Assembly: GCA_031367325.1 (NCBI GenBank) | Contig: JANLPQ010000056.1 | Location: forward strand, 4,949 to 68,948 | Length of the DNA: 64,000 nucleotides | Direction of reading: 5' to 3' | Origin: JAAFIP01 sp031367325 | Lineage (GTDB): Bacteria > Pseudomonadota > Gammaproteobacteria > Burkholderiales > Burkholderiaceae_C | Part shown: one piece after another, positions 1 through 10,833 of the stretch | Position numbering within the stretch: the stretch's first letter is position 1 | How the letters are laid out: each line of letters starts with the position of its first letter | Translations under genes and position numbers: made by a program | Notes under the pieces: generated by a model | The model's input: only the letters and a program-made list of their open reading frames with translations | Databases searched by the model: none | What the model was told of the DNA's origin: nothing

Positions 1-3000
1 ACCACACATATCAGCGTTCCGGAAGACTTTTTGGTCGGCCGAGTTATAGCACGCAACATCATCGACGCTGAAACAGGCGAAATCATTGCTAAAGCTAACG
101 AAGAGTTGACGGAAGCGCTGCTGAAAAAACTCCGCCTGTCTGGTGTGAAAGATTTGCAGTGCATCTATACCAACGAACTCGATCAAGGCGCGTACATGTC
201 GCAAACGCTACGCGTTGACGAAACGGTGGACGATTTTGCTGCTCGTGTGGCTATCTACCGCATGATGCGTCCTGGTGAGCCACCTACAGAAGACGCTGTG
301 CAAGCACTCTTCCACCGTTTGTTCTATAACCCAGACACCTACGATTTATCGCGTGTGGGTCGCATGAAGTTCAACGCTAAAGTTGGTCGCAACGAATCTA
401 CTGGTGACATGGTACTGTCTAACGAAGACATCTTGTCGGTGGTGAAGATTTTGGTGGACCTGCGCAACGGCCGCGGTGAAGTGGATGATATTGACCACCT
501 AGGCAACCGCCGTGTGCGCTGTGTTGGCGAGCTGGCTGAAAACCAATATCGTACAGGTTTGGCACGTATCGAGAAAGCCGTGAAAGAGCGTTTGGGTCAG
601 GCAGAGCAAGAGCCTCTGATGCCGCACGACTTGATTAACAGCAAGCCTATCTCCGCTGCACTTAAAGAGTTCTTTGGTGCATCGCAGTTGTCGCAGTTTA
701 TGGACCAAACCAACCCATTGTCTGAGATCACGCACAAGCGCCGTGTCTCGGCCCTTGGCCCTGGTGGCTTGACGCGTGAACGTGCAGGCTTTGAAGTGCG
801 TGACGTGCACGTGACGCATTACGGTCGTGTTTGCCCTATTGAAACGCCGGAAGGCCCGAACATTGGCTTGATCAACTCTTTGGCGCTGTATGCGCGCTTG
901 AACGAGTATGGCTTCATTGAGACACCATACCGCCGCGTGAAAGACAGTAAAGTTACCAGCGAAATTGATTATTTATCTGCTATCGAAGAAGGTAAATACG
1001 TTATAGCTCAAGCCAACACTGTTTTGGACAAAGATGGGCGTTTGACGGGCGAGTTAATTTCTGCACGTGACAAAGGTGAATCCATTTTGGTGGGTGCCGA
1101 AGCTATCCAGTACATGGACGTGTCGCCATCGCAAATAGTCTCAGTAGCAGCATCTTTGGTGCCGTTCTTGGAGCACGACGATGCTAACCGCGCGCTCATG
1201 GGCGCCAACATGCAGCGTCAAGCTGTGCCGATTCTGCGCCCTGAAAAAGCACTGGTAGGTACCGGTATTGAGCGTGTGTCTGCCATTGACTCGGGTACCG
1301 TGGTCACTGCAACCCGTGGTGGCGTGGTGGACTATGTCGACGCTACCCGTATCGTAGTGCGTGTCAACGACAAAGAAGCACAAGCAGGCGAAGTGGGCGT
1401 AGACATCTACAACCTCATTAAGTACCAGCGTTCTAACCAAAACACCAACATTCACCAGCGCCCTATCGTTCAACGCGGCGACAAGATTGCCAAGGGTGAT
1501 GTGGTGGCTGACGGCGCATCAACTGACTTGGGTGAACTGGCCTTGGGCCAGAACATGCTGGTCGCTTTCATGCCGTGGAACGGCTATAACTTCGAAGACT
1601 CGATTTTGATCAGTGAGCGCGTGGTATCGGAAGATCGCTACACGTCAATCCATATCGAAGAACTCGTGGTCATGGCGCGCGACACCAAGCTGGGAGCCGA
1701 AGAAATTACGCGCGATATTCCTAACCTGTCTGAGCAGCAGCTCAACCGTTTGGACGAGTCAGGCATCATCTACGTGGGTGCAGAAGTGCAACCTGGCGAT
1801 ACTTTGGTTGGTAAGGTCACGCCTAAAGGCGAGACCACACTCACACCAGAGGAAAAATTATTGCGCGCCATCTTTGGTGAAAAAGCCAGCGATGTGAAAG
1901 ATACCTCGCTACGCGTAGATCAAGGCTCACAAGGTACTGTGATTGACGTTCAGGTCTTCACCCGTGAAGGCATAGTGCGCGACAAGCGTGCACAGCAAAT
2001 TATCGATGATGAGCTCAAGCGTTTCCGTTTGGACTTGAACGATCAGCTGCGCATTGTCGAAGCCGATGCATTTGACCGTATTGCCAAGTTACTAGACGGC
2101 AAAGTTGCTAACGGTGGCCCAGCCAAGTTGGCCAAGGGTACTAAGATCGACAAAGCCTATTTGGCTTCTGTAGAAAAGTACCACTGGTTTGATGTACGCC
2201 CAGCGGACGAAGAAGCGGCTAACCAGCTTGAGTCGATTAAAAATTCACTCGAGCAGACACGCCACAGTTTCGATCTGGCTTTTGAAGAAAAGCGCAAGAA
2301 ATTAACCCAAGGTGATGAGTTGCCAGCAGGCGTACTCAAGATGGTCAAAGTCTACTTGGCAGTCAAGCGTCGCTTGCAGCCCGGTGACAAGATGGCCGGC
2401 CGCCACGGTAACAAAGGCGTGGTGTCTAAGATCGTTCCGGTTGAAGACATGCCCTACATGGCCGACGGCACACCGTGCGATATCGTGTTGAACCCATTAG
2501 GCGTGCCATCGCGCATGAACGTGGGGCAGGTGCTAGAAGTGCACTTGGGCTGGGCAGGCAAAGGCATCGGCCAGCGCATCGGCGATATGCTGCAAGCTGA
2601 GGCGAAAACTGCTGAGCTGCGTAAGTATCTTGAAGGTGTGTACAACGCTTCAGGCCGTAAAGAAGATCTGAGCAAATTGGCTGACAGCGAAGTCACCGAA
2701 ATGGCACAGAACTTAACCAGCGGCATGCCATTTGCAACCCCGGTGTTTGACGGTGCATCCGAAGAAGAAATTCGCACGATGCTGAAATTGGGTTACCCCG
2801 ATGCCGTGGCGCAAGTCAAAGGCCTCACCGCTACACGCACCCAGGCGCACTTATTCGATGGCCGCACAGGCGATCAGTTTGAACGTCCTGTCACGGTGGG
2901 TTACATGCATGTACTGAAGTTGCACCACTTGGTCGACGACAAAATGCACGCCCGCTCTACTGGCCCCTACAGCTTGGTCACGCAGCAACCGCTGGGCGGC

Positions 3001-3246
3001 AAAGCGCAGTTTGGTGGTCAGCGTTTTGGCGAGATGGAGGTATGGGCGCTAGAAGCATATGGCGCTGCTTACACCTTGCAAGAAATGCTAACTGTTAAAT
3101 CCGACGACGTGCAAGGCCGTACCAAGGTGTACGAAAGCATCGTCAAAGGTGAACACACCATTACCGCGGGCATGCCCGAATCGTTCAACGTCTTGGTCAA
3201 GGAAATTCGTTCCTTGGGCATTGATATTGAACTAGAACGTTCTTAA
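1..3246 (+). CDS. rpoB: RNA polymerase beta subunit (3' part)
   Basis: Catalytic-core subunit of DNA-dependent RNA polymerase. The reading frame is open from base 1 (it reads TTHISVPEDFLVGR), so the gene starts upstream and about 1081 residues are present. The rifampicin-pocket segment (GASQLSQFMDQ, ITHKRR, SALGPGGLTRERAGFEVRDVH, nt 670-810) has the usual drug-sensitive residues: D of FMDQ, H of ITHKRR and S of RRVSALG. The C-terminal PVTVGYMHVLKLHHLVDDKMHARSTGPYS stretch and GGKAQFGGQRFGEMEVWALEAYGA are hallmark beta-subunit sequence. It ends 21 nt before rpoC in the usual rpoBC operon. Identification is certain; only the start is missing. Confidence 0.99.
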   Translation, partial: TTHISVPEDFLVGRVIARNIIDAETGEIIAKANEELTEALLKKLRLSGVKDLQCIYTNELDQGAYMSQTLRVDETVDDFAARVAIYRMMRPGEPPTEDAVQALFHRLFYNPDTYDLSRVGRMKFNAKVGRNESTGDMVLSNEDILSVVKILVDLRNGRGEVDDIDHLGNRRVRCVGELAENQYRTGLARIEKAVKERLGQAEQEPLMPHDLINSKPISAALKEFFGASQLSQFMDQTNPLSEITHKRRVSALGPGGLTRERAGFEVRDVHVTHYGRVCPIETPEGPNIGLINSLALYARLNEYGFIETPYRRVKDSKVTSEIDYLSAIEEGKYVIAQANTVLDKDGRLTGELISARDKGESILVGAEAIQYMDVSPSQIVSVAASLVPFLEHDDANRALMGANMQRQAVPILRPEKALVGTGIERVSAIDSGTVVTATRGGVVDYVDATRIVVRVNDKEAQAGEVGVDIYNLIKYQRSNQNTNIHQRPIVQRGDKIAKGDVVADGASTDLGELALGQNMLVAFMPWNGYNFEDSILISERVVSEDRYTSIHIEELVVMARDTKLGAEEITRDIPNLSEQQLNRLDESGIIYVGAEVQPGDTLVGKVTPKGETTLTPEEKLLRAIFGEKASDVKDTSLRVDQGSQGTVIDVQVFTREGIVRDKRAQQIIDDELKRFRLDLNDQLRIVEADAFDRIAKLLDGKVANGGPAKLAKGTKIDKAYLASVEKYHWFDVRPADEEAANQLESIKNSLEQTRHSFDLAFEEKRKKLTQGDELPAGVLKMVKVYLAVKRRLQPGDKMAGRHGNKGVVSKIVPVEDMPYMADGTPCDIVLNPLGVPSRMNVGQVLEVHLGWAGKGIGQRIGDMLQAEAKTAELRKYLEGVYNASGRKEDLSKLADSEVTEMAQNLTSGMPFATPVFDGASEEEIRTMLKLGYPDAVAQVKGLTATRTQAHLFDGRTGDQFERPVTVGYMHVLKLHHLVDDKMHARSTGPYSLVTQQPLGGKAQFGGQRFGEMEVWALEAYGAAYTLQEMLTVKSDDVQGRTKVYESIVKGEHTITAGMPESFNVLVKEIRSLGIDIELERS

Positions 3247-3267
3247 TTCAGAAGGGAAAGAATCACT

Positions 3268-6200
3268 ATGAAATCTTTACTCGACTTATTCAAACAATTT
3301 ACACCGGATGAGCATTTTGATGCGATCCGTATTGGTATTGCATCTCCGGAAAAAATTCGCTCATGGTCTTTTGGCGAAGTCAAAAAACCTGAGACGATCA
3401 ACTACCGTACCTTCAAGCCTGAGCGTGATGGTTTGTTTTGCGCCAAAATTTTTGGCCCTATCAAAGACTATGAATGCTTGTGCGGTAAGTACAAACGTCT
3501 CAAGCACCGTGGGGTGATCTGCGAGAAGTGCGGCGTTGAAGTCACACAAACCAAAGTGCGTCGTGAACGTATGGGCCACATCGACCTGGCTGCGCCTTGC
3601 GCGCACATTTGGTTCTTGAAGTCATTGCCATCGCGTTTGGGCCTAGTGCTCGATATGACCTTGCGTGATATTGAACGTGTCTTGTATTTCGAGGCATACG
3701 TTGTTACCGATCCAGGCATGACACCGTTGAAGAAATTCAGCATCATGACTGAAGATGATTTCGATGCCAAAGAAAAAGAATACGGCGATGAGTTCACCGC
3801 CAAAATGGGCGCTGAGGGCATACAAGAACTGTTGGCCGGTATTGACCTCGACTCTGAGATCGAAAAACTGCGCAACGACCTGACCGGCTCGGAAGTCAAG
3901 ATCAAGAAAAACGCCAAGCGTCTTAAAGTACTCGAAGCGTTTAAAAAATCTGGCATGAAGCCTCAGTGGATGGTGATGGAAGTACTGCCTGTACTGCCGC
4001 CAGATCTGCGTCCGTTGGTGCCCCTGGATGGTGGCCGTTTTGCGACGTCTGACCTGAACGATCTGTACCGCCGTGTGATCAACCGCAACAGCCGTCTGCG
4101 CCGTTTGCTAGAGCTGAAAGCACCCGAGATCATTGCACGCAACGAAAAGCGCATGCTGCAAGAAGCCGTAGATAGTTTGCTAGACAACGGCCGTCGGGGT
4201 AAAGCGATGACTGGTGCTAACAAGCGTACGCTCAAATCCTTGGCCGACATGATCAAAGGCAAGAGCGGTCGTTTCCGTCAGAACTTGCTGGGCAAGCGCG
4301 TGGACTACTCTGGTCGCTCCGTGATCGTGGTGGGCCCTACGCTCAAACTGCACCAGTGCGGTTTACCTAAGCTGATGGCGCTTGAGCTATTCAAACCCTT
4401 CATCTTTTCGCGTTTAGAAGCCATGGGTATTGCTACCACCATCAAGGCTGCTAAGAAAGAAGTTGAATCTGGTACGCCTGTAGTGTGGGACATTTTGGAA
4501 GAGGTGATTAAAGAGCACCCCGTGATGTTGAACCGTGCGCCTACTTTGCACCGCTTAGGCATTCAGGCATTCGAGCCAATTTTGATCGAAGGCAAGGCCA
4601 TTCAGCTGCATCCCTTGGTGTGTTCTGCGTTTAACGCCGACTTTGACGGTGACCAAATGGCCGTGCACGTACCTTTGTCTGTGGAAGCGCAGATGGAGTG
4701 CCGCGCACTGATGCTGGCGTCTAACAACATCATCTTCCCTGCGTCGGGCGAGCCATCCATTGTGCCGTCGCAAGACGTGGTGCTGGGCTTGTACTACACC
4801 ACGCGCGACCGTATCAACGGCAAGGGTGAGGGTTTGATCTTCTCCGACATTGGCGAGGTGCTGCGTGCACTGGATGCCAAGCAAGTGGAACTAACAGCCA
4901 AAATTGCAGTGCGTATTACTGAGTACACCAAGAACAAAGAGACGGGTGAATTTACCCCGTCAACTAAGTTGGTGGACACCACAGTAGGTCGCGCGTTGTT
5001 GTCAGAAATCTTGCCTAAAGGCTTGCCTTTCTCCAACATCAATAAGGCACTCAAGAAGAAAGAAATTTCCAAACTGATCAACGTCTCTTTCCGTAAGTGC
5101 GGATTGAAAGAAACTGTGGTGTTTGCTGACAAGCTGCTGCAAAGCGGTTTCCGCTTGGCAACACAAGCAGGCATTTCTATTGCGATTGACGACATGTTGG
5201 TGCCTAAAGAAAAGCAAAGCATCATTGACCGCGCAGAAAAAGAAGTCAAAGAAATTGCTAATCAATACTCATCAGGCTTAGTGACCGCAGGTGAGCGCTA
5301 CAACAAAGTAGTGGACATTTGGGGTAAAGCGGGAGATGAAGTATCCAAAGTGATGATGGCCCAACTGTCTAAAGAAATGACCACGGACCGTCATGGTAAG
5401 CAAGTTGAGCAAGAGTCGTTTAACTCCATTTACATGATGGCCGACTCTGGCGCACGCGGTTCTGCTGCGCAGATTCGCCAGGTGGCAGGTATGCGCGGTT
5501 TGATGGCCAAGCCAGATGGCTCGATCATTGAAACGCCTATTACCGCTAACTTCCGTGAAGGCTTGAATGTGCTGGAGTACTTTATCTCCACCCACGGTGC
5601 ACGCAAAGGCTTGGCCGACACAGCGCTGAAAACCGCTAACTCGGGCTACCTCACACGCCGCTTATGCGATGTGGTACACGATTTGGTAGTCACTGAACTA
5701 GATTGCGGCACGCAAGAAGGCCAAGTCATGCGCGCTATCGTCGAAGGCGGCGAAGTGATTGAGTCGTTGCGTGACCGCATCTTGGGTCGCACGGCAATCG
5801 ACGATATTTTGCATCCGGAAAATCGTTCGGTACTGGTCAAAGCAGGTCAAATGCTCGAAGAAGACGAGATTGACGAAATCGAAGCAACTGGCCTAGACGA
5901 AGTGAAAGTACGTACCGTGCTGAACTGCGAGACGCGCTATGGCCTGTGCGCTAAGTGCTACGGGCGAGATTTGGGCCGTGGTGGTTTGATCAATAACGGC
6001 GAAGCAGTAGGTATTATTGCAGCGCAGTCGATCGGCGAGCCAGGCACCCAGCTGACCATGCGTACCTTCCACATCGGTGGCGCAGCGTCGCGTGCCTCCA
6101 TTGCCTCTAGCGTAGAAGCTAAGAGCAACGGCGTGATTGGATTTAACGCTACTATGCGCTACGTGACCAACAGCAAGAAAGACTTGGTCGTGATTGCGCG

Positions 6201-7482
6201 TTCGGGCGAGATTGTCATCAGTGACGATAACGGTCGTGAGCGCGAGCGTCACAAGGTGCCGTACGGCGCAGTGTTGACGGTGAAGGCCGATCAGCAGATC
6301 AAAGCGGGCGCAATTTTGGCTAACTGGGATCCACTGACACGCCCCATCATTACCGAGTTTGCAGGTAAGGCAAAGTTTGAGAACGTAGAAGAAGGCCTCA
6401 CTGTAGCCAAGCAGGTTGACGATGTCACCGGCTTGTCTACTATGGTGGTCATCGATCCTAAGCGCCGCGGCGCGACCAAGATCGTGCGTCCGCAAATCAA
6501 ACTGATTGATGCATCGGGTAACGAAGTGAAGATCCCGGGCACTGACCACTCAGTGACTATTGGTTTCCAGGTCGGCTCGCTGATCCAGGTGCGTGATGGC
6601 CAAGACGTAGGTCCTGGCGAGGTGCTGGCACGTATTCCGGTCGAAGGCCAGAAGACGCGTGACATTACCGGCGGCTTGCCACGTGTGGCCGAACTGTTTG
6701 AAGCTCGCTCGCCTAAAGACAAAGGCATGCTGGCTGAGATGACCGGTACCGTGTCGTTTGGTAAAGAGACTAAAGGCAAAGTACGCTTGCAGATCACCGA
6801 CCCAGAAGGCAAAGTGTGGGACGAGCTGATTCCAAAAGAGAAAAGCATTCTTGTGCACGAAGGCCAAGTGGTCAACAAAGGCGAGAGCGTAGTTGACGGC
6901 CCAGCTGACCCGCAAGACATTCTGCGCCTGCTAGGTGTAGAAGAGCTGGCCCGCTATGTGGTGGACGAAGTGCAAGACGTGTACCGCTTGCAAGGCGTGA
7001 AGATCAACGACAAACACATTGAGGTGATTGTGCGTCAGATGCTGCGCCGTGTCGTGGTAGAGAACGCAGGCGATTCAAGCTACATCAATGGCGAGCAAGT
7101 TGAGCGCTCTGAGATGCTGGACAAGAACGATGCATTGCGTGCTGATGGCAAGCTGCCTGTAACGTACACCAACTTGCTGCTGGGTATTACCAAGGCATCG
7201 CTGTCGACCGACAGCTTTATCTCTGCCGCGTCGTTCCAAGAGACCACCCGTGTGCTGACCGAGGCTGCCATTATGGGCAAGCGCGATACGCTGCGCGGTC
7301 TGAAGGAAAACGTGATTGTGGGTCGTTTGATTCCTGCAGGTACCGGTATCGCGTACCACAACGCACGCAAAGCCAAAGAGTCTATGGACGAGGCCGAGCG
7401 TCACGCGATTGCCGAGTCTGAAGCCGCAGAGCTGGCAGGCAGCACGTCGGAAGAAGTTGCACCGTCAGAAGCTGCCGAGTAA
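3268..7482 (+). CDS. rpoC: RNA polymerase beta' subunit
   Basis: Largest RNA polymerase subunit; it carries the catalytic magnesium site. At 1404 residues it has the usual proteobacterial length. Visible motifs are the N-terminal zinc ribbon (C70, C72, C85, C88), the absolutely conserved NADFDGDQMAVH loop (metal-binding D458, D460, D462) and a second zinc cluster starting near C887 (CETRYGLCAKCYGRDLGRG). The trigger-loop/bridge-helix region is intact. It is preceded by a good ribosome binding site (AGAAGGGAAAG, about 10 nt before ATG), lies 21 nt after rpoB, and is followed by a strong intrinsic terminator, so it closes the rpoBC operon. Confidence 0.99.
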   Translation: MKSLLDLFKQFTPDEHFDAIRIGIASPEKIRSWSFGEVKKPETINYRTFKPERDGLFCAKIFGPIKDYECLCGKYKRLKHRGVICEKCGVEVTQTKVRRERMGHIDLAAPCAHIWFLKSLPSRLGLVLDMTLRDIERVLYFEAYVVTDPGMTPLKKFSIMTEDDFDAKEKEYGDEFTAKMGAEGIQELLAGIDLDSEIEKLRNDLTGSEVKIKKNAKRLKVLEAFKKSGMKPQWMVMEVLPVLPPDLRPLVPLDGGRFATSDLNDLYRRVINRNSRLRRLLELKAPEIIARNEKRMLQEAVDSLLDNGRRGKAMTGANKRTLKSLADMIKGKSGRFRQNLLGKRVDYSGRSVIVVGPTLKLHQCGLPKLMALELFKPFIFSRLEAMGIATTIKAAKKEVESGTPVVWDILEEVIKEHPVMLNRAPTLHRLGIQAFEPILIEGKAIQLHPLVCSAFNADFDGDQMAVHVPLSVEAQMECRALMLASNNIIFPASGEPSIVPSQDVVLGLYYTTRDRINGKGEGLIFSDIGEVLRALDAKQVELTAKIAVRITEYTKNKETGEFTPSTKLVDTTVGRALLSEILPKGLPFSNINKALKKKEISKLINVSFRKCGLKETVVFADKLLQSGFRLATQAGISIAIDDMLVPKEKQSIIDRAEKEVKEIANQYSSGLVTAGERYNKVVDIWGKAGDEVSKVMMAQLSKEMTTDRHGKQVEQESFNSIYMMADSGARGSAAQIRQVAGMRGLMAKPDGSIIETPITANFREGLNVLEYFISTHGARKGLADTALKTANSGYLTRRLCDVVHDLVVTELDCGTQEGQVMRAIVEGGEVIESLRDRILGRTAIDDILHPENRSVLVKAGQMLEEDEIDEIEATGLDEVKVRTVLNCETRYGLCAKCYGRDLGRGGLINNGEAVGIIAAQSIGEPGTQLTMRTFHIGGAASRASIASSVEAKSNGVIGFNATMRYVTNSKKDLVVIARSGEIVISDDNGRERERHKVPYGAVLTVKADQQIKAGAILANWDPLTRPIITEFAGKAKFENVEEGLTVAKQVDDVTGLSTMVVIDPKRRGATKIVRPQIKLIDASGNEVKIPGTDHSVTIGFQVGSLIQVRDGQDVGPGEVLARIPVEGQKTRDITGGLPRVAELFEARSPKDKGMLAEMTGTVSFGKETKGKVRLQITDPEGKVWDELIPKEKSILVHEGQVVNKGESVVDGPADPQDILRLLGVEELARYVVDEVQDVYRLQGVKINDKHIEVIVRQMLRRVVVENAGDSSYINGEQVERSEMLDKNDALRADGKLPVTYTNLLLGITKASLSTDSFISAASFQETTRVLTEAAIMGKRDTLRGLKENVIVGRLIPAGTGIAYHNARKAKESMDEAERHAIAESEAAELAGSTSEEVAPSEAAE

Positions 7483-7550
7483 TACGCAGATACCCCCGCA
7501 CAAGCAATACATATGTTTTGCTGGTGCGGCCAAGTCACTACTCAGCTCAT

Positions 7551-7588
7551 AAAATAGCGCCTTGCCAAAAGCAAGGCGCTATTTTTTT
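7551..7588. terminator. Intrinsic terminator after rpoC (bidirectional)
   Basis: A perfect 14-bp stem, AAATAGCGCCTTGC (7552-7565) with GCAAGGCGCTATTT (7571-7584), encloses the 5-nt loop CAAAA. It is followed by a T-run on the plus strand and preceded by an A-run, so it can also end the convergent uvrA transcript. Confidence 0.9.
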
Positions 7589-7634
7589 AATAGCTGCTTG
7601 AGCATGTTCTACGGCCTAGAAGCACTAAAACACT
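7589..7634 (+). repeat. Dispersed palindromic repeat, copy A
   Basis: TAATAGCTGCTTGAGCA followed by TGTTCTACGGCCTAGA matches the repeat found at 12801, 13638, 20201, 47875 and 50098. It contains the small hairpin CTGC-TTGA-GCA(T). It lies between the convergent rpoC and uvrA genes directly behind the terminator. Confidence 0.7.
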
Positions 7635-7671
7635 GCGAATTTTGGTACTTCTAGGCATGGAGAACGGCTAT

Positions 7672-10600
7672 TCATGCAACTGGCAGCAAGCGCTTTAAAT
7701 AGCGACCCGTGTGGCTGGCCTCATTGGCCGCTACGTCTTCTGGTGTGCCCACTGCCACTACGGTACCGCCGCCGTCGCCACCCTCTGGGCCCATGTCTAT
7801 CAGCCAGTCAGCAGTTTTGATAACGTCTAGGTTGTGTTCGATGATGACGATGGTATTACCTGCATCACGCAAATGCTGCAGTACTTTGAGCAGCAGTTCA
7901 ATGTCGGCAAAGTGCAGGCCCGTGGTGGGTTCGTCCAAGATGTAAAGCGTGCGGCCCGTGTCGCGTTTGCTCAACTCCAGCGCCAGCTTCACGCGCTGCG
8001 CCTCACCGCCAGACAAGGTAGTGGCCGCTTGGCCTAGCTTGATGTACGACAGGCCCACGTCGAGCAGGGTTTGCAGTTTGCGTGCAATGGTGGGCACGGC
8101 TTTAAAAAACTCGTGCGCTGCTTCTACCGTGAGGTCGAGCACCTGCCAAATATTTTTGCCTTTGTACAACACCTCTAGTGTTTCGCGGTTGTAGCGCGCA
8201 CCTTTGCATACATCGCAGGGCACGTACACGTCAGGCAAAAAGTGCATTTCTACTTTCACCATGCCATCGCCTTGGCAGGCTTCGCACCGCCCGCCGGCTA
8301 CGTTAAAGCTAAAACGCCCCGGGCCGTAGCCACGCTCGCGTGCCATGGGCACATCGGCCAGCAGCTCGCGGATGGGGGTGAACAAGCCGGTGTAAGTGGC
8401 TGGGTTGCTGCGCGGCGTGCGGCCAATCGGCGACTGGTCTACGTTGATGACTTTGTCAAAATGTTCAATGCCTTGAATCTCCTCGTGCGCTGCAGGCTCG
8501 TCATGCGCCCGATACAACGACTTGGCAACCGCTGAATACAGCGTGTCATTAACCAAAGTAGATTTGCCGGAGCCCGACACACCCGTCACGCAGGTGAGCA
8601 GGCCCACAGGAAACTGCGCATCTACATTACGCAAATTATTGCCAGTCGCGTTCAAAATGCGAATGGCTTGCATGTCGCCTTGTGTGGCCAGGTGGTGCGC
8701 ATTGCGTTCTGCCCAAGCCAGCGCTTGGCGGCTAGGCGCAGCCTTGTGTTTAGATGCTGTAGATTTTTTGGTCGGTGCAGCAATAGGTTTGACAGTAGGC
8801 AACCATTTGTGGCGCTTGGTAGGTATGGGGATGCTGCGTGCACCGCTCATGTACTGGCCAGTCAGAGAAGCTGGGTTAGCCTGCACTTCGTCAGGCGTGC
8901 CTTGCGCCAGCACGCGCCCGCCGTGCACGCCTGCACCAGGGCCTAGGTCAATCACGTGGTCGGCAGCGCGAATCATGTCTTCATCGTGCTCTACCACCAG
9001 TACGCTGTTACCAATATTGCGCAGGTGCTTTAGCGTGTCAATCAATCGGTCATTGTCGCGCTGGTGCAGTCCGATACTGGGCTCATCCAGCACATACATC
9101 ACGCCGGTCAAGCCACTGCCAATTTGCGAGGCCAAGCGAATACGCTGCGACTCGCCACCGCTTAAGGTTTCGGCGCTACGATTTAAGCTTAGGTAGTTCA
9201 AACCCACGTCGTTTAAAAATTTCAAGCGAGCTGCAATTTCGCTGATCACTTTACTGGCAATCTCAGCCTTGGCACCTTGCAGCTTGAGCGTAGAAAAATA
9301 GGCGTAGCATTCGCGCAAAGTAGAGGCGCTGATTTCGTACAAGCGCTTGGCCTGTGGACCTTCGCCCAGCTTCACGCTACGCGCCTCGCGGCGCAGGCGT
9401 GTGCCCTCGCAGCTCACGCACGCCTGCACGCTGCGATAGCGCGCTAGATCTTCGCGCACGATGACCGAATCTGTCTCCGCATAACGGCGCTGCATATTGG
9501 GAATGATGCCTTCGAACGGATGCTTTTTAGTGATCTTCTTGCCCTGTGATGCGCCAGATTCCATCGTGTAGTTGAACTTAATCTCTTCGTCGCCGCTGCC
9601 TACCAGCATAGCCAGTTGCACTTTTTCGTCCAGATCTTCAAACGGCTTTTCAATGTCTGCGCCGTAGTGCTTGGCTACGCTTTCTAGCATGCTGAAGTAG
9701 TAGCCGTTGCGCCGGTCCCAGCCCTTCACTGCACCGCTGGCCAAGCTGAGCGAAGGGAAGGCCACCACGCGTGCTGGGTCAAAAAACTCCATCGTGCCCA
9801 GGCCGTCACACGTAGGGCAGGCACCCACTGGCGAGTTAAATGAGAACAGGCGTGGCTCTAGCTCGCTGATGGAATAGCTGCAGATAGGGCAGGCAAATTT
9901 GGCGTTGAACAAATGCTCAACGTTGCTGTCCATTTCTAGCGCAATGGCGCGGCCCTCGGCCAAGCGCAGCGCCGCTTCAAAGCTCTCGGCCAAGCGTTGT
10001 TTCATCTCGGGCTTGGTCTTTAAGCGGTCCACCACCACGTCAATGTCGTGCTTCTCGGCCTTCTTAAGTTTAGGCAGCGCGTCAAACTCTACCAGCGCTG
10101 CATCGGCACCGCGCCCTATGCGAAATCGCACATAGCCGCGTGCTTGCATGTCTTCAAACACGTCAATAAACTCGCCCTTTTTCTCGCGCGCAATCGGCGC
10201 AAGGATCATCAGCTTAGTGTCTTCAGGCAGCGCCAGTACCGCGTCCACCATTTGCGACACGGTTTGTGCCTTCAGCGGCACGTCGTGGTCTGGGCAGTGC
10301 GGCGTACCTGCGCGGGCAAACAGCAGGCGCAGGTAGTCGTGGATCTCGGTCACAGTGCCTACTGTAGATCGTGGGTTATGGCTGGTAGCTTTTTGCTCAA
10401 TCGAAATCGCAGGCGACAGGCCTTCAATTACATCGACATCGGGCTTGTCCATCAGCTGCAAAAATTGCCGTGCGTAGGTTGACAAGCTCTCCACGTAACG
10501 GCGCTGGCCTTCAGCGTACAGCGTGTCAAACGCCAGCGACGATTTACCCGACCCCGACAAACCCGTAATAACCACCAACTGGTTACGCGGAATATCCAAG

Positions 10601-10707
10601 TCAATATTTTTAAGGTTGTGCGTGCGCGCACCGCGAATTGAGATTTGCTGGAGCGCCAGCGATCCTAAATATTTACCGTCAGTAGAAGTATTCACAGCCA
10701 CAGCCAA
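7672..10707 (-). CDS. uvrA: Excinuclease ABC subunit A
   Basis: Damage-recognition ATPase of nucleotide excision repair, acting with UvrB and UvrC. It has two ABC ATPase modules. The first Walker A is GLSGSGKSS (residues 49-57) with signature LSGGESQRIRLASQIG; the second Walker A is GVSGSGKSTL with signature LSGGEAQRVKLALELSK and Walker B LYILDEPTTGLH. A zinc module CEACQGDG...CDVCKGARYN is present. At 1011 residues it is longer than the roughly 940-residue E. coli protein, partly from a lysine-rich low-complexity linker (about residues 620-670) between the two halves. The first codon used here is TTG; nearby GTG codons are equally possible. No LexA-type box is evident upstream. Confidence 0.97.
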   Translation of the reverse strand: MAVAVNTSTDGKYLGSLALQQISIRGARTHNLKNIDLDIPRNQLVVITGLSGSGKSSLAFDTLYAEGQRRYVESLSTYARQFLQLMDKPDVDVIEGLSPAISIEQKATSHNPRSTVGTVTEIHDYLRLLFARAGTPHCPDHDVPLKAQTVSQMVDAVLALPEDTKLMILAPIAREKKGEFIDVFEDMQARGYVRFRIGRGADAALVEFDALPKLKKAEKHDIDVVVDRLKTKPEMKQRLAESFEAALRLAEGRAIALEMDSNVEHLFNAKFACPICSYSISELEPRLFSFNSPVGACPTCDGLGTMEFFDPARVVAFPSLSLASGAVKGWDRRNGYYFSMLESVAKHYGADIEKPFEDLDEKVQLAMLVGSGDEEIKFNYTMESGASQGKKITKKHPFEGIIPNMQRRYAETDSVIVREDLARYRSVQACVSCEGTRLRREARSVKLGEGPQAKRLYEISASTLRECYAYFSTLKLQGAKAEIASKVISEIAARLKFLNDVGLNYLSLNRSAETLSGGESQRIRLASQIGSGLTGVMYVLDEPSIGLHQRDNDRLIDTLKHLRNIGNSVLVVEHDEDMIRAADHVIDLGPGAGVHGGRVLAQGTPDEVQANPASLTGQYMSGARSIPIPTKRHKWLPTVKPIAAPTKKSTASKHKAAPSRQALAWAERNAHHLATQGDMQAIRILNATGNNLRNVDAQFPVGLLTCVTGVSGSGKSTLVNDTLYSAVAKSLYRAHDEPAAHEEIQGIEHFDKVINVDQSPIGRTPRSNPATYTGLFTPIRELLADVPMARERGYGPGRFSFNVAGGRCEACQGDGMVKVEMHFLPDVYVPCDVCKGARYNRETLEVLYKGKNIWQVLDLTVEAAHEFFKAVPTIARKLQTLLDVGLSYIKLGQAATTLSGGEAQRVKLALELSKRDTGRTLYILDEPTTGLHFADIELLLKVLQHLRDAGNTIVIIEHNLDVIKTADWLIDMGPEGGDGGGTVVAVGTPEDVAANEASHTGRYLKRLLPVA

Positions 10708-10833
10708 ATTGAGAACAACCTAGCATCATAGCCCGAAGGTGCAGTAGGCGCATGCGCTGGTTCATTGGTTGCCACCAGTTCGCAGACAATAGCGGGTTGC
10801 TGCCTGTTGGTGGCTGATTTGTAAGCCATTATT